64,000 nt of DNA from Aggregatibacter kilianii (GTDB lineage Bacteria; Pseudomonadota; Gammaproteobacteria; Enterobacterales; Pasteurellaceae), in contig NZ_NRCJ01000009.1 in NCBI RefSeq assembly GCF_003129965.1, positions 40,560 through 104,559 on the forward strand, written 5' to 3'. The notes under the pieces are model-generated. The model saw only the letters and a program-made list of their open reading frames with translations, ran no database searches and was not told the DNA's origin. Positions 47,098-61,336 of the stretch are shown here, piece by piece (within the stretch, counting starts at the first letter, position 1; each line of letters starts with the position of its first letter). The position numbers were made by a program, and so were the translations under genes.

Positions 47098-47451
47098 TTA
47101 GAACTGTAGACCAGCTTCACGAGCAGCATCCGCTAGCGATTGGATACGGCCATGATATTTAAAACCGGAACGATCAAAAGCTACGTCTTTAACGCCTTTT
47201 GCTAACGCTCTTTCCGCCACAACTTTACCTACAACTGCGGCAGCATCTTTATTTCCGGTATATTTTACTTGCTCACTAATTGCTTTCTCAACAGTAGAAG
47301 CAGCAGCAAGCACTTCTGAACCGTTTGGTGCGATAACCTGAGCGTAAATATGACGCGGAGTACGGTGAACAACTAAACGAGTTACACCTTGCTCTCTCAT
47401 CATATGACGCGCACGAGCCGCACGACGGATACGAGCTGATTTCTTATCCAT
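47098..47451 (-). CDS. rplR: 50S ribosomal protein L18
   Basis: A 117-aa L18, binding 5S r[23 protein letters not shown] start and [20 protein letters not shown] near the C-terminus. Confidence 0.99.
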   Translation of the reverse strand: MDKKSARIRRAARARHMMREQGVTRLVVHRTPRHIYAQVIAPNGSEVLAAASTVEKAISEQVKYTGNKDAAAVVGKVVAERALAKGVKDVAFDRSGFKYHGRIQSLADAAREAGLQF

Positions 47452-47464
47452 AGTGTTACCTTAA

Positions 47465-47998
47465 TTATTTCTTCTTAGCTTCTTTAATACGCACCACTTC
47501 ATCAGCGTAACGTACCCCTTTACCTTTATACGGCTCAGGACGACGATAAGCACGAATATCTGCAGCAACTTGACCGATTAACTGTTTATCCGAACCTTTC
47601 AAAACAATTTCTGTTTGAGATGGACATTCAGCAGTAATCCCCGCAGGTAAAACATGCTCAACAGGGTGAGAAAATCCAAGACTTAAAGCAACAGCATTTC
47701 CTTTAATTTGAGCTCTATAACCTACACCTACTAATTGTAGTTTTCTTGTAAATCCTTCAGTAACACCAATAACCATAGAATTAACTAATGCTCTAGCAGT
47801 ACCAGATTGCGCATTACCGCCTTCAATACCTTCGCGTGGGGAGAATGTTAATTCATTATTTTCATGTTTAACTTCTACTGAATGATGAATAGAGCGTGAC
47901 AACTCACCATTTTTACCTTTAATTGTTAGTAACTGTCCGTTAAGTTTTACCTCAACACCGGCAGGAATACTAACAGGTGCTTTTGCAACACGAGACAT
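47465..47998 (-). CDS. rplF: 50S ribosomal protein L6
   Basis: A 177-aa L6; [20 protein letters not shown] start and the C-terminal [20 protein letters not shown] signature. Confidence 0.99.
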   Translation of the reverse strand: MSRVAKAPVSIPAGVEVKLNGQLLTIKGKNGELSRSIHHSVEVKHENNELTFSPREGIEGGNAQSGTARALVNSMVIGVTEGFTRKLQLVGVGYRAQIKGNAVALSLGFSHPVEHVLPAGITAECPSQTEIVLKGSDKQLIGQVAADIRAYRRPEPYKGKGVRYADEVVRIKEAKKK

Positions 47999-48013
47999 TT
48001 TCCTACCTCTCCA

Positions 48014-48406
48014 TTAAGCTACATAACAAATGATCTCACCGCCTAAACCCGCTTGACGAGCTGCACGGTCAGTCATTACACCTTTAGATGTAGATACTAC
48101 AGCGATACCTAAACCACCCATTACTTTCGGTAATTCGTCTTTACGTTTATAAATACGAAGACCAGGGCGACTTACACGCTGGATGCTTTCTACAACTGGT
48201 TTACCTTGGAAATACTTTAATGTGATTTCCAATTCAGGTTTTACACCTTCAACTACTTTAACGCTTTCGATATAACCTTCGTTAGCTAATACATTGGCAA
48301 TTGCAACTTTTAGCTTGGATGAAGGCATACTGATCGCAACTTTATTCGCAGCTTGACCGTTACGAATACGGGTCAACATATCTGCGATAGGATCTTGCAT
48401 ACTCAT
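48014..48406 (-). CDS. rpsH: 30S ribosomal protein S8
   Basis: A 130-aa S8; [20 protein letters not shown] start and [20 protein letters not shown]. In E. coli S8 is the autogenous repressor of spc, acting near rplE. Confidence 0.99.
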   Translation of the reverse strand: MSMQDPIADMLTRIRNGQAANKVAISMPSSKLKVAIANVLANEGYIESVKVVEGVKPELEITLKYFQGKPVVESIQRVSRPGLRIYKRKDELPKVMGGLGIAVVSTSKGVMTDRAARQAGLGGEIICYVA

Positions 48407-48442
48407 TGTGCTTTTACTCCGATTCCAAATTAAAGTGGCACA

Positions 48443-49629
<1,187 letters not shown>

Positions 49630-49639
49630 TACATTCTCC

Positions 49640-50023
<384 letters not shown>

Positions 50024-50079
50024 TTAAATTAAAAAACCACCCTTGCGGGACGAACCTACCCATAGCGGATAGGGTGCGG

Positions 50080-50109
50080 ATTCTAGCATAAAAAACACAG
50101 CGAAAGCAA
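50080..50109 (-). promoter_or_regulatory. spc operon promoter
   Basis: Minus strand TTGCTT (50104-50109), 18 bp, TAGAAT (50080-50085) with an extended TGC upstream of the -10, about 70 bp before rplN. Confidence 0.7.
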
Positions 50110-50221
50110 TAAGCTTTTAAATAACTTATGATCTTTTATCAAAGTCATTGGTTCTAACCATACTAAGAGGAAAGTGCGGTCAAAATTTTAAATGTTTTTC
50201 AGAAGAATCATATAGAAATAA

Positions 50222-50252
50222 AAAAGCCAATGACACAAAATCATTGGCTTTT
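50222..50252 (-). terminator. Terminator of the S10 operon
   Basis: Perfect 12-bp stem (AAAAGCCAATGA 50222-50233 / TCATTGGCTTTT 50241-50252) and a following T-run on the minus strand, 13 bp after rpsQ. With the promoter at 50080 it separates S10 from spc. Confidence 0.85.
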
Positions 50253-50264
50253 ATTTAACGTTAA

Positions 50265-50522
50265 TTAAGCAATTACTGCTTTCTCAACAACACGAACTAA
50301 AGTCCATGACTTAGTTTTAGAAATCGGACGACATTCGCGAACTTCTACTAAATCACCTAATTTAGCTTCGTTATTTTCATCGTGCACATGTAGTTTAGTT
50401 GTGCGACGGATAAACTTACCATAAAGTGGGTGTTTAACCTTGCGTTCAATAGCAACAACGAAAGATTTCTCCATCTTGTCGCTCACTACACGACCTTGCA
50501 CGCTACGAATTTTATCAGTCAT
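50265..50522 (-). CDS. rpsQ: 30S ribosomal protein S17
   Basis: An 85-aa S17; [20 protein letters not shown] and [20 protein letters not shown]. Last gene of the S10 operon; its ATG shares a base with the rpmC stop. Confidence 0.99.
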   Translation of the reverse strand: MTDKIRSVQGRVVSDKMEKSFVVAIERKVKHPLYGKFIRRTTKLHVHDENNEAKLGDLVEVRECRPISKTKSWTLVRVVEKAVIA

Positions 50523-50712
50523 TACTCACCCGCCTTTTCGGTTAGAACAGTTTTAATTTGTGCAATACTACGACGCACTTGTTTTAACTGATGGGTTTGT
50601 TGAAGCTGACCGGTGGCTGCTTGCATACGCAACTTGAATTGCTCACCTAACAAGTTAACCAATTCAGCATTCAGCTCTTCAACACTTTTTGTACGTAGTT
50701 CTTGAGCTTTCA

Positions 50713-50713
<1 letters not shown>
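50522..50713 (-). CDS. rpmC: 50S ribosomal protein L29
   Basis: A 63-aa L29 ([20 protein letters not shown]). One-base overlaps with both neighbours indicate coupling. Confidence 0.99.
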
Positions 50714-51123
<410 letters not shown>

Positions 51124-51136
51124 TTAGCGATTCTCC

Positions 51137-51844
51137 TTACTTACGACCTTTACCGCGCGGAGCCTTTTTAGGCTTGTCGGCAGGTTGTTGTTCCGGTTGC
51201 GCCAACGCAGCCATTCCACCAAGAATCTCACCTTTGAAGATCCATACTTTAACGCCAATTACGCCGTATGTTGTATGAGCTTCAGCAGTGTTATAGTCGA
51301 TGTCCGCACGTAATGTATGTAGAGGTACACGACCTTCACGATACCATTCAGAACGGGCAATTTCTGCACCGCCTAAACGACCGCTAACTTCAACTTTGAT
51401 ACCTTTAGCGCCTAAACGCATTGCATTTTGTACCGCTTTCTTCATAGCACGACGGAACATTACACGACGTTCTAATTGGGAAGCGATGCTATCTGCAACT
51501 AATTTCGCATCTAATTCAGGTTTTTTCACTTCAGCAATATTGATTTGTGCTGGAACGCCGGCAATTTTTGCCACTGCGTTACGCAATTTCTCAACATCTT
51601 CGCCTTTTTTACCGATTACGATACCCGGGCGAGCTGTGTGAATAGTAACACGAATACTTTTCGCAGGACGCTCAATAGTAATGCGTGAAACGGAAGCATT
51701 CGCTAATTCTTTATTTAAGAATTGACGTACTTTGAAATCGCCTTCAAGATTATCGGCGAAGTCTTGTGTATTCGCAAACCAAGTAGAGCTCCAAGGTTTT
51801 ACAATACCTAGGCGAATACCATGTGGATGTACTTTTTGACCCAT
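51137..51844 (-). CDS. rpsC: 30S ribosomal protein S3
   Basis: A 235-aa S3 from ATG 51844 ([20 protein letters not shown]); the upstream in-frame ATG lies in the rplV 3' end and is not used in the family. The KH domain [22 protein letters not shown] segment is present. Confidence 0.98.
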   Translation of the reverse strand: MGQKVHPHGIRLGIVKPWSSTWFANTQDFADNLEGDFKVRQFLNKELANASVSRITIERPAKSIRVTIHTARPGIVIGKKGEDVEKLRNAVAKIAGVPAQINIAEVKKPELDAKLVADSIASQLERRVMFRRAMKKAVQNAMRLGAKGIKVEVSGRLGGAEIARSEWYREGRVPLHTLRADIDYNTAEAHTTYGVIGVKVWIFKGEILGGMAALAQPEQQPADKPKKAPRGKGRK

Positions 51845-51860
51845 TGTTATTCCTCTACGA

Positions 51861-52196
<336 letters not shown>

Positions 52197-52203
52197 TTAC
52201 CCC

Positions 52204-52482
<279 letters not shown>

Positions 52483-52503
52483 TTATCCTCTTATTAATTT
52501 AAA

Positions 52504-53325
52504 TTATTTACCACGACGACGTACGATATATTTATCGGTACGTTTGTTATGGCGAGTTTTCTTACCTTTGGTTTGAACGCCCCAAGGTGTGACCGGGTGT
52601 TTACCAAAGTTACGACCTTCACCACCACCGTGCGGGTGATCTACCGGGTTCATTGCAGTACCGCGAACTGTAGGGCGAATGCCTCTCCAGCGACTGGCAC
52701 CTGCTTTACCCAATACGCGAAGCATGTGTTCTGAGTTACCGACTTCACCGATGGTTGCGGAGCACTCAGCTAGTACTTTACGCATTTCGCCGGAACGAAG
52801 ACGCAAAGTCACATAGTTACCTTCACGGGCGATGATCTGTACATAGCTACCTGCAGAACGGGCGATTTGACCGCCTTTACCCGGTTTTAATTCAACATTA
52901 TGTACGGTAGAACCAACCGGAATGTTGCGCATTGGTAATGCGTTACCAACTTTAATTGGCGCATGCGCACCCGCTTGGATTTGATCACCTGCAGCCAAAC
53001 CTTTAGGTGCTAAAATATAACGACGCTCACCGTCTTTATAAAGCACTAAAGCGATATTTGCAGAACGATTCGGATCGTATTCTAAACGCTCAACAACACC
53101 AGGAATGTCTAATTTATTACGTTTAAAATCAATTAAACGATAGTGTTGTTTATGACCGCCACCGATGTGACGAGTAGTAATACGACCATAGTTGTTACGA
53201 CCACCGGTTTTAGATTTAGTATCTAAAAGTGCAGCAAAAGGTTTGCCTTTATGCAATTCAGGGTTAACAACTTTAACAACATGACGACGACCAGCGGAGG
53301 TCGGCTTACATTTAACGATAGCCAT
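52504..53325 (-). CDS. rplB: 50S ribosomal protein L2
   Basis: A 273-aa L2; the C-terminal [20 protein letters not shown] contains the conserved His implicated in peptidyl-transferase function. Confidence 0.99.
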   Translation of the reverse strand: MAIVKCKPTSAGRRHVVKVVNPELHKGKPFAALLDTKSKTGGRNNYGRITTRHIGGGHKQHYRLIDFKRNKLDIPGVVERLEYDPNRSANIALVLYKDGERRYILAPKGLAAGDQIQAGAHAPIKVGNALPMRNIPVGSTVHNVELKPGKGGQIARSAGSYVQIIAREGNYVTLRLRSGEMRKVLAECSATIGEVGNSEHMLRVLGKAGASRWRGIRPTVRGTAMNPVDHPHGGGEGRNFGKHPVTPWGVQTKGKKTRHNKRTDKYIVRRRGK

Positions 53326-53345
53326 TATCTTCTACTCCTCCGTAA

Positions 53346-53648
53346 TTACTCTGTCGCACCTTCAACGAAGTCCAAAGATTGGCCTTCTTGAAGAGTAACA
53401 TAAGCTTTTTTCCAGTCACTGCGACGTCCGATCTTAGCACCACGGCGTTTAGTTTTACCTTTCACCACAACGGTACGAACAGAATCTACTTTCACTTCAA
53501 ATAGTTGCTCTACTGCATTAGCAATTTCTACTTTATTTGCATCTAAAGCTACTTTGAAAACGATAGTGTTTGACTTCTCAGCGTTATTTGTTGCTTTCTC
53601 AGAGACATGTGGTGCTTTAAGCACTTTTAGCAAACGTTCTTGACTCAT
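53346..53648 (-). CDS. rplW: 50S ribosomal protein L23
   Basis: A 100-aa L23 at the tunnel exit (SRP and trigger-factor site); [19 protein letters not shown]. 4-bp ATGA overlap with rplD. Confidence 0.99.
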   Translation of the reverse strand: MSQERLLKVLKAPHVSEKATNNAEKSNTIVFKVALDANKVEIANAVEQLFEVKVDSVRTVVVKGKTKRRGAKIGRRSDWKKAYVTLQEGQSLDFVEGATE

Positions 53649-54247
53649 GCTAACATCTCCTCAATTTGCTTCACAGCATCCACAGTCACAACCACTTTAT
53701 CGAAAGCGATCAAACTTACAGGATCGATACCTTGAGCATCACGAACATCTACTTTGTATAAGTTACGCGCTGCCAAAAATAGATTTTCATCTAAGCTTGC
53801 TGTGATGATTAACACATCTTCAAGTGCTAATTCTTTTAATTTTTGAACTAATACTTTGGTTTTTGGCGCATCAATTTCAAATTTCTCAACAACAACCAAA
53901 CGATCTTGACGAACAAGCTCGGAAAGGATGCTCTTGATTGCACCACGGTACATTTTCTTGTTCACTTTTTGACTGTGATCTTGTGGTTTTGCTGCGAAAG
54001 TAACACCACCGGAACGCCAGATTGGTGATTTAATATCACCGGAACGAGCACGACCTGTACCTTTTTGACGCCAAGGTTTTTTACCTGAACCGGACACTTC
54101 AGCACGAGTTTTTTGTGCACGAGAACCTTGACGGGCACCTGCTGCATAAGCAACAACAACTTGGTGAATCAACGCTTCGTTAAACTCACGGCCGAAGGTA
54201 GTTTCAGAAACAGTGAGTGCGTTAGCACCTACAACTTGTAATTCCAT
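53645..54247 (-). CDS. rplD: 50S ribosomal protein L4
   Basis: A 200-aa L4; [20 protein letters not shown] tunnel loop. In E. coli and probably here it is the autogenous repressor of the S10 operon acting on the long leader. Confidence 0.99.
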   Translation of the reverse strand: MELQVVGANALTVSETTFGREFNEALIHQVVVAYAAGARQGSRAQKTRAEVSGSGKKPWRQKGTGRARSGDIKSPIWRSGGVTFAAKPQDHSQKVNKKMYRGAIKSILSELVRQDRLVVVEKFEIDAPKTKVLVQKLKELALEDVLIITASLDENLFLAARNLYKVDVRDAQGIDPVSLIAFDKVVVTVDAVKQIEEMLA

Positions 54248-54262
54248 CTCTATCTCCCAGAC

Positions 54263-54889
54263 CTATGCTTTAACTGCCGGCTTAACGATAACATCACTAC
54301 CGGTAGCACCTGGAACGGCACCTTTCACTAATAGTAATTTACGCTCAGCATCTACACGAACAACTTCAAGTGATTGAACGGTTACACGTTCATTACCTAA
54401 GTGTCCTGCCATTTTTTTACCTTTAAACACACGGCCCGGAGTTTGGTTTTGACCAATGGAACCAAGAACACGATGTGATAAAGAGTTACCGTGGGTAGCA
54501 TCTTGAGTACGGAAGTTCCAACGCTTAACACCGCCTTGGAAACCTTTACCTTTAGATGTACCGGTAACATCGACTTTTTTAACATCTGCAAAGATGTCAA
54601 CGTTAATTTCTTGACCTAAAGTGAATTCTTCACCTTCAGTACGAAATTCCCATAAACCGCGACCGGCTTCAACACCGGCTTTCACGAAATGACCAGCTTC
54701 AGGCTTAGTCACACGGCTCGCTTTTTTAGAACCGGTTGTAACTTGAACTGCAGTGTAGCCATCGTTTTCAAGAGTTTTAACTTGAGTTACGCGGTTGGCT
54801 TCGATTTCGATAACGGTAACCGGTACTGACACGCCGTCTTCATTGAAGATACGGGTCATACCGACTTTACGACCGACTAAACCAATCAT
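54263..54889 (-). CDS. rplC: 50S ribosomal protein L3
   Basis: A 208-aa L3; [19 protein letters not shown] start and [20 protein letters not shown], including the Gln that is methylated in E. coli. Confidence 0.99.
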   Translation of the reverse strand: MIGLVGRKVGMTRIFNEDGVSVPVTVIEIEANRVTQVKTLENDGYTAVQVTTGSKKASRVTKPEAGHFVKAGVEAGRGLWEFRTEGEEFTLGQEINVDIFADVKKVDVTGTSKGKGFQGGVKRWNFRTQDATHGNSLSHRVLGSIGQNQTPGRVFKGKKMAGHLGNERVTVQSLEVVRVDAERKLLLVKGAVPGATGSDVIVKPAVKA

Positions 54890-54905
54890 TGTAGTAACCT
54901 CTTAA

Positions 54906-55406
<501 letters not shown>

Positions 55407-55412
55407 CCGCAA

Positions 55413-55441
55413 ATTTTACTAAAAGTGCCCCGGCTCTGCAA
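55413..55441 (-). promoter_or_regulatory. S10 operon promoter
   Basis: Minus strand TTGCAG (55436-55441), exactly 17 bp, TAAAAT (55413-55418). Confidence 0.8.
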
Positions 55442-55466
55442 GCGTTTTCTTAATCTTTACATAGAG

Positions 55467-55512
55467 AAAGTGCGGTCGTTTTAAAAAACGTTTTTTAAAA
55501 CGACCGCACTTT
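55467..55512. terminator. 46-bp perfect palindrome of two uptake sequences
   Basis: An unbroken 46-bp self-complementary sequence running from AAAGTGCGGTCG to CGACCGCACTTT, with alternating A and T runs in the middle. As RNA it forms a hairpin with a U-rich distal arm on either strand. It lies between the Lrp-type gene 3' end and the S10 promoter and probably terminates the Lrp transcript. Confidence 0.8.
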
Positions 55513-55529
55513 TAAGAGAGACAACAAAA

Positions 55530-55997
55530 TCACAACGGCAACTCGGTGGTTGATTTGACGATTTTCAGCGACACCTCGGATTTTAACGTTTTAATCCCGA
55601 TTTCTTTAGTGAGATATTTGGTTTTAATGGCATTAAATTCTTCCAAATCGGAGACCCACATTTTTAAAATGAAATCATAGCTACCCGCCATCAAATGACA
55701 TTCGGTAATTTGCGGAATTAATTTCACTTCAAAAATGAACCGCTCTTTTATCTCCGGGTCCTCTTCAAAAAACGTGCCCTGCACATACACCAGCAAATTA
55801 CAATTCAGTTTTTTGGGTGCCAATAATGCTGCGTAACCATCAATAACACCACTTTCTTCCAACTGATTCACCCGTCGTAGGCAAGCAGAATTGGATAGCC
55901 CGACTTCTTTGGCAAGCTCGTTATTTTGCAATCTTCCGTTGCGTTGCAATGCCTTAAGAATGCGCGTATCAATGTTATCAAACGGTTTCTTTCGCAT
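55530..55997 (-). CDS. Lrp/AsnC family transcriptional regulator
   Basis: A 155-aa regulator: N-terminal winged HTH (DTRILKALQRNGRLQNNELAKEV region with LSNSACLRRVNQLEESG recognition helix) and C-terminal RAM ligand domain (CHLMAGSYDFILKMWVSDLE). Sequence differs enough from global Lrp that the ligand is unclear. Its position downstream of the ornithine/carbamate operon suggests it senses an amino acid and may control that operon; an inference. Confidence 0.92.
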   Translation of the reverse strand: MRKKPFDNIDTRILKALQRNGRLQNNELAKEVGLSNSACLRRVNQLEESGVIDGYAALLAPKKLNCNLLVYVQGTFFEEDPEIKERFIFEVKLIPQITECHLMAGSYDFILKMWVSDLEEFNAIKTKYLTKEIGIKTLKSEVSLKIVKSTTELPL

Positions 55998-56033
55998 AGA
56001 AAATCCTTTATAAAAAAGAAAAAAGACCGACAG

Positions 56034-56039
56034 ATTATA
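56034..56039 (-). promoter_or_regulatory. -10 element for the Lrp-type gene
   Basis: A perfect TATAAT on the minus strand, 36 bp before the start codon and just downstream of the arc-operon hairpin, suggests independent transcription of the regulator. The -35 is not clear. Confidence 0.45.
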
Positions 56040-56041
56040 AC

Positions 56042-56078
56042 AAGACCACCCGCAAAAATCTGTAATACGGGCGGTCTT
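56042..56078. terminator. Hairpin after the YfcC-type transporter gene
   Basis: An 11-bp stem AAGACCACCCG (56042-56052) / CGGGCGGTCTT (56068-56078) with one G-T pair. It lies 14 bp after the transporter stop. The minus-strand T-run is weak, so readthrough into the Lrp gene is possible. Confidence 0.55.
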
Positions 56079-56091
56079 TTCATTATCCCGT

Positions 56092-57621
56092 CTAAACGCT
56101 ATACAACGAAACCTGAACGACCAGTAATACCGCGCCGATGACCAACAGGCAGCCTATCATCGGCATAACAAACTTCACCCATTTATTAAACGGAATATGC
56201 AACATTTGTAACGTCACCAATACCAAGCCGGTCGGCGCCAGGAACAACATGGCATATTGCCCCCAGTTATAAGCGGAAACCACGATGTCGCGCGGGATGC
56301 CTACGGCGTCGGCAAGCGGTGCCATAATCGGCATGGAAAGTACCGCTAAGCCGGAGGAAGACGGCACGATGAGTCCTAGGAAGACAAAGACCACGAGCTG
56401 ACCGAGAATAAAGACGCTACCCGGCATACCGCTGACGAGGTTGGACATGTAATCCAAAATGGTATCGGAAATCATACCTTGTTCCAGCACCAAGTTAACC
56501 CCGCGCGCCAAGCCGATAATGAGCGATACGCCCACCAATTCGGATGCGCCATCGGTGAAGGATTCCACGATCTCTTTCTCTTTTAATCCACTGATAAACA
56601 TGATGATAATGGTGATAGATAAGAAAGACGCCGCCATTTGCGGGAACCACCAGCCGCCTGCCATCACGCCCCAAATCATCATTGGGAAAGCGATACAGAA
56701 TAAAATCAAGATGAGTTTTCTTCTTAAGGTAAATTCCACCACGACATTCGGATCAAAATTCTTCATATAACGATGACGAAACTCTTCTCTATCTTCATAA
56801 GTATATGAAAAACTCGGATCGGCTTTAATTTTCTTACAATACCAATAGAGATAAGAAATCACGCAAATAGACCCCAACACTAAGCCGAGGGTGCGGAAGC
56901 CGATACCTTCGGTAAATTGAATACCGGCGGCGTTAGAGGCAATTACCACGGAAAACGGGTTAATGGTGGAAAATGCCGTCCCCATGGAAGCTGCCAAGAA
57001 GATTGCACCGACGCAAACGATTGCATCATAGCCCAAGGCTAAAAAGACCGGTACAAGGATAGGATAAAACGCCACGGCTTCTTCTTCGATACCGCAAGTG
57101 GTTCCACCCAGCACCATCAAAACGGAGACACTGAACACGATCATGAATTCGTTGCCTTTGGTACGCCGCGCCAATGCCATCAGGCCGGCGTTAAAGGAGC
57201 CCGTTTTGTTAATCACGCCGATCATACCGCCCAGCACGAAAATAAAGACCATCACGTCAACGGCTTCAATGGTTCCTTCCACCATGCTTATAGGAATATC
57301 TTTGATGCCTTTATAGTGTTGTTCAATACGTTGATAAGTGCCCGGAATGGCAATCGGTTTCTTAATGACACCTTCGGTGAAATTGGAAAGTTTGATTTTT
57401 ATATTAAGGTTATTTAATGTTTCTTCGGTGGCGGGATAGGCTTTATCTTGTTCGCCATAGGTTTTCACTACGAACATTTTGTCGGTCATATTGTAAGTCA
57501 ATTTAGAATATGAACCGGAAGGAATAACCCAGGTGAGTCCCACGGCAAGAATGAGAATAAAGAATAAAATCGTGAATGCCGATGGGAAATTAAAGGTCTT
57601 TTTTTGAGTAGACGCTTCCAT
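56092..57621 (-). CDS. YfcC/ArcD-type C4-dicarboxylate or basic amino-acid transporter
   Basis: A 509-aa inner-membrane protein with about 12 helices: ILFFILILAVGLTWVIPSG at the N-terminus, a periplasmic loop (about 40-105), VLGGTTCGIEEEAVAFYPIL and IVPSSSGLAVLSMPIMAPLA. YfcC family members are annotated as arginine/ornithine antiporters or basic amino-acid transporters. Sitting after arcB-arcC, ornithine or citrulline exchange is the likely task. 130 bp separate it from arcC. Confidence 0.85.
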   Translation of the reverse strand: MEASTQKKTFNFPSAFTILFFILILAVGLTWVIPSGSYSKLTYNMTDKMFVVKTYGEQDKAYPATEETLNNLNIKIKLSNFTEGVIKKPIAIPGTYQRIEQHYKGIKDIPISMVEGTIEAVDVMVFIFVLGGMIGVINKTGSFNAGLMALARRTKGNEFMIVFSVSVLMVLGGTTCGIEEEAVAFYPILVPVFLALGYDAIVCVGAIFLAASMGTAFSTINPFSVVIASNAAGIQFTEGIGFRTLGLVLGSICVISYLYWYCKKIKADPSFSYTYEDREEFRHRYMKNFDPNVVVEFTLRRKLILILFCIAFPMMIWGVMAGGWWFPQMAASFLSITIIIMFISGLKEKEIVESFTDGASELVGVSLIIGLARGVNLVLEQGMISDTILDYMSNLVSGMPGSVFILGQLVVFVFLGLIVPSSSGLAVLSMPIMAPLADAVGIPRDIVVSAYNWGQYAMLFLAPTGLVLVTLQMLHIPFNKWVKFVMPMIGCLLVIGAVLLVVQVSLYSV

Positions 57622-57749
57622 AACAGACTCCTCGTCAATACAACAGTTTTGTTTGGCAAGTTGGCATAACTTTCAAGCAGTTATGCCAACCGCGCATTTT
57701 ACTTTGAACCGCTGAATTTCTCAAAGCGCTTTTGTTATTATGTCCATCC

Positions 57750-58682
57750 TTATGAGTAGTAGGAAATTTCAGTCACCTTGTTGGTAATACGGGTGCCGGC
57801 TTTACCTTTCACAATATCAACAATGTCGGAAAGTGATCCGATGACTGCATCTTTTCCTGTATGGCGGGCAAAATTCGCCGCAGCTTGCACTTTCGGTCCC
57901 ATAGAACCGGCGGCAAAACCGAGTTTTTCGATTTCATCAGGCGGTGCCAACGCAATGGCTTTTTGCGTCGGTTTGCCCCAATCCACAAAGGCGGCAGACA
58001 CATCAGTGGCGATAATGAATAAATCCGCCTCCAGATTTTCCGCCAACAATGCCGAACACAAATCTTTGTCGATAACGGCTTCCACGCCTTGCAGATTATG
58101 TTGCTCATCATAATAAGTCGGAATCCCGCCGCCACCGGCGCAAATCACGATGCTTCCCTTTTCCAACAACCATTTCACCGGACGAATTTCAAAAATCCGT
58201 TTCGGTAACGGGCTTGGCACTACACGACGATATTTATCGCCGTCCTGCGCAATAGTCCAATTTTTCTCTTTCGCCAAACGCTCCGCTTCTTCTTTGGAAT
58301 ACACCGGGCCAATCGGTTTGGTCGGGTTCTTGAATGCCGGGTCGTTAATATCCACTTCCACTTGTGAAAGCAAGGTGGCAAACGGAACTTCAAACGGCAC
58401 CAAATTACCCAATTCTTGTTGAATCATGTAACCAATCATCCCCACTGATTCCGCGCCCAGCACATCCAGCGGATACGTCGGCACATCTTTATACGCCGCG
58501 CCTTGCAGTGCAAGCAAGCCCACTTGCGGACCGTTACCGTGGGCAATCACCAATTCGTTATTCGGATAAATCTTGGCGATTTGTTCGCAAGCGATACGCA
58601 CGTTCAATCGCTGGTTTTCGGCGGTCAACGGTTCACCGCGCCGCAACAGCGCATTACCGCCCAATGCAATGACAATTCTCAT
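57750..58682 (-). CDS. arcC: Carbamate kinase
   Basis: A 310-aa amino-acid-kinase-fold enzyme: [20 protein letters not shown] start, [11 protein letters not shown], and [13 protein letters not shown]. Makes ATP from carbamoyl phosphate and ADP. 10 bp after arcB. Confidence 0.96.
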   Translation of the reverse strand: MRIVIALGGNALLRRGEPLTAENQRLNVRIACEQIAKIYPNNELVIAHGNGPQVGLLALQGAAYKDVPTYPLDVLGAESVGMIGYMIQQELGNLVPFEVPFATLLSQVEVDINDPAFKNPTKPIGPVYSKEEAERLAKEKNWTIAQDGDKYRRVVPSPLPKRIFEIRPVKWLLEKGSIVICAGGGGIPTYYDEQHNLQGVEAVIDKDLCSALLAENLEADLFIIATDVSAAFVDWGKPTQKAIALAPPDEIEKLGFAAGSMGPKVQAAANFARHTGKDAVIGSLSDIVDIVKGKAGTRITNKVTEISYYS

Positions 58683-58692
58683 ACGCCACCTC

Positions 58693-59697
58693 TTAGATTA
58701 GGCTGGAATAAAGCACGGCTTTGATGGTGTGCATCCGGTTTTCCGCTTGTTCAAACGCCACATTCATCGGCGATTCAAATACATCTTCGGTCACTTCAAT
58801 GCCGTTTGCCAATTCAGGGTATTTTTCCGCAATTTGACGACCCACTTTAGTTTCGCTGTTGTGGAATGCCGGTAAACAGTGCATAAATTTCACACGCGGA
58901 TTACCGGTGCGTTTCATCAATGCCGGGGTGACTTGATACGGTAGCAATAATTTAATGCGCTCGCCCCAGCTTTCCAACGGTTCGCCCATGGAAACCCACA
59001 CGTCGGTGTGCACAAAATCCACGTCTTTTACCGCTTTGTCTATGTCATCGGTGACGGTAATACGGGCGCCGCTTTGTTTTGCAAACCCTTCGCACATTTC
59101 CACCAACTCGGCATCCGGCAATAAGGCTTTCGGTCCGCAAATGCGCACATCCATCCCCAGTTTTGCCCCGATTAAGAGTAAGGAGTTACCCATATTGTTA
59201 CGCGCGTCGCCGATATACACATAGCTGATTTCGCTTAACGGTTTGTCGCAGTTTTCAATCATAGTGAGCACATCCGCCAACATTTGGGTCGGGTGGAATT
59301 CGTCGGTTAAACCGTTGAACACCGGCACGCCGGCATAAGCCGCCAACTCGTCCACAATTTCTTGTTTGAAGCCGCGATATTCAATGGCATCGTACATTCT
59401 GCCCAACACGCGGGCAGTGTCTTTCATACTTTCTTTGTGCCCGATTTGGGAGGAATTCGGATCGATATAAGTGACGTTGGCGCCCTGGTCGTAGGCGGCG
59501 ACTTCAAAGGCACAACGGGTACGGGTGGAGGTTTTTTCAAAAATTAACGCAATGTTTTTCCCTTTTAATTTTTGTTGTTCGGTGCCGGCATATTTCGCTC
59601 TTTTTAAGTCTCGGGACAAATCCAACAAATATTTGATTTCACGTTCTGAGTGATTTACCAAGCTTAATAAGTGTCTGTTTTTAAGATTGAAAGCCAT
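58693..59697 (-). CDS. arcB: Ornithine carbamoyltransferase, catabolic type
   Basis: A 334-aa OTCase: carbamoyl-phosphate loop [12 protein letters not shown] (near residue 55), [17 protein letters not shown], and the ornithine-binding [11 protein letters not shown]. Length and the downstream carbamate kinase suggest the catabolic direction (citrulline to ornithine plus carbamoyl phosphate). No arginine deiminase gene is present, so citrulline must come from elsewhere or the enzyme works anabolically; both remain open. Confidence 0.93.
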   Translation of the reverse strand: MAFNLKNRHLLSLVNHSEREIKYLLDLSRDLKRAKYAGTEQQKLKGKNIALIFEKTSTRTRCAFEVAAYDQGANVTYIDPNSSQIGHKESMKDTARVLGRMYDAIEYRGFKQEIVDELAAYAGVPVFNGLTDEFHPTQMLADVLTMIENCDKPLSEISYVYIGDARNNMGNSLLLIGAKLGMDVRICGPKALLPDAELVEMCEGFAKQSGARITVTDDIDKAVKDVDFVHTDVWVSMGEPLESWGERIKLLLPYQVTPALMKRTGNPRVKFMHCLPAFHNSETKVGRQIAEKYPELANGIEVTEDVFESPMNVAFEQAENRMHTIKAVLYSSLI

Positions 59698-59942
59698 AAT
59701 AATCTCCTTATTTATATGATGGATTGACTAACAACAAATGGGGTATTCGACATACGACCAACAGCGGATTGCGAATGATTGTATTCTAAGAGAAGTCACG
59801 GGAAATATAATTGCGAATTTTTCGCCTCAGTGTAAAGATTTTGAACTTATGTCTAACAAAGGGATTTTTATTGGTATAAAATTCGGTTTTACAGAGAAAT
59901 TGCTCATAAAACACCACAATACCTTAAAATTTCACGATAAAA

Positions 59943-61334
59943 ATGAACGCTTTCATCACCTCATTACGCCACTTTGCGTCAAAAGTGCGGTACGTTTTAC
60001 ACAAGAAATTGCGCCAGAGCCACCGCATTTCCCACAAAACCGTCGAATTTTCCTGCCTCATGATCGGCGCCGCCTTAGTTTCCCTTTTCTCCTTAGGTTT
60101 TGCCAAACTGGCGGATTTGGGTTTGGAATGGAATGCGCAGTGGACGCAGCAATATCCTCTCGCTGCTTGGTTTGTCATGCCCTGCGGGCTAGCCGCACTG
60201 GCGTGGTTCGTACTGAAATATACGCCTTATGTGGGCGGCAGCGGCATTCCGCAGGTGATCGCTTCGCTCAGTTTGCCTCATAACGGCGACAAAACACGTT
60301 TAGTGGCATTTGCACAAACCTTGTGGAAAATCCCGCTAACCTTTCTGGCAATGCTCATCGGCGCGTCCGTCGGGCGGGAAGGTCCCTCCGTGCAAGTCGG
60401 GGCGGCCGTGATGTTATGGTGGGGCAATTTGTGCCGAAAATACGGCATCGCATTTCAGGGTTTAAGCGCCAACGAATTGATGGCAACAGGCGCCGCCGGT
60501 GGTCTTGCTGCTGCCTTTAACGCGCCCCTGGCAGGCGTCATCTTTGCCATTGAAGAATTGGGGCGCGGCGTATTATTACGCTGGGAACGGCGAGTGCTGT
60601 TGGGCGTGCTTGCCGCCGGTTTTATTTTGGTCGCCATCGACGGCAACAACCCGTATTTTCCTAAATACCACGGCGTGACCGACATTCCTTATTTGTATTT
60701 ATGGGTCTTATTGTGCGGCGTGGTAAGCGGCGTCTTCGGCGGCATTTTCGCGCGCCTGTTGGCAAAAGGCGTGAGCGGCGTGTTACCGAATTTATGCCGT
60801 GGCTGGGTACGCAATCACCCCATTTATACCGCCTTTATTTTGGGTTTAATTTTGACCGCACTTGGTACATACACTCACAGGCAAACCTACGGCACAGGCT
60901 ATCATGTGGTGACCCAAGCCCTCGACGGACAACCCTTACAAGGGGACATCGGCGTGATGAAACTGTTCGCCACCGTAGGCACTTACTGGACGGGCATTGC
61001 CGGCGGGATTTTCACGCCGTCCTTAACCATCGGCGCCGGGCTTGGCGTACAAGTGGCGACGCTCACCGACGGCTTAATCGACCAACGCCTGTTGGTGCTG
61101 TTGTGCATGGCAGCGTTTTTGGCGGGCGCCACCCAATCGCCGGTGACCGCCAGCGTCATCGTAATGGAAATGACCGGCTGCCAGCCCGTGTTGATTTGGC
61201 TATTGATTTGCTGCCTGATTTCCTCCATTATTTCACGCCAATTTAATCCGAAGCCGTTTTATCACTTTGCGGCGGGGCGTTTCCGCCATCGGATTCAAGA
61301 AGAAATGCAAAAAGACATGAAGGAAAAACCGTAA
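59943..61334 (+). CDS. ClC-family chloride/proton antiporter
   Basis: A 463-aa membrane protein. Chloride selectivity loops GGSGIPQ (Ser100), [10 protein letters not shown] (gating Glu146) and [11 protein letters not shown] are present. An internal Glu in [10 protein letters not shown] corresponds to the proton glutamate of EcClC, so exchange rather than channel activity is expected. It is similar to E. coli ClcA/YadQ. No C-terminal CBS domains. ATG 59943 follows an AT-rich divergent region shared with arcB; dusA starts 2 bp after the stop. Confidence 0.92.
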   Translation: MNAFITSLRHFASKVRYVLHKKLRQSHRISHKTVEFSCLMIGAALVSLFSLGFAKLADLGLEWNAQWTQQYPLAAWFVMPCGLAALAWFVLKYTPYVGGSGIPQVIASLSLPHNGDKTRLVAFAQTLWKIPLTFLAMLIGASVGREGPSVQVGAAVMLWWGNLCRKYGIAFQGLSANELMATGAAGGLAAAFNAPLAGVIFAIEELGRGVLLRWERRVLLGVLAAGFILVAIDGNNPYFPKYHGVTDIPYLYLWVLLCGVVSGVFGGIFARLLAKGVSGVLPNLCRGWVRNHPIYTAFILGLILTALGTYTHRQTYGTGYHVVTQALDGQPLQGDIGVMKLFATVGTYWTGIAGGIFTPSLTIGAGLGVQVATLTDGLIDQRLLVLLCMAAFLAGATQSPVTASVIVMEMTGCQPVLIWLLICCLISSIISRQFNPKPFYHFAAGRFRHRIQEEMQKDMKEKP

Positions 61335-61336
61335 AA

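Noticed and set aside
59698..59942. ArgR box or FNR site in the arcB-ClC divergent region
   Set aside because: GAAT-N6-ATTC near 59770 has the wrong spacing for an ArgR box, and no TTGAT-N4-ATCAA was found.
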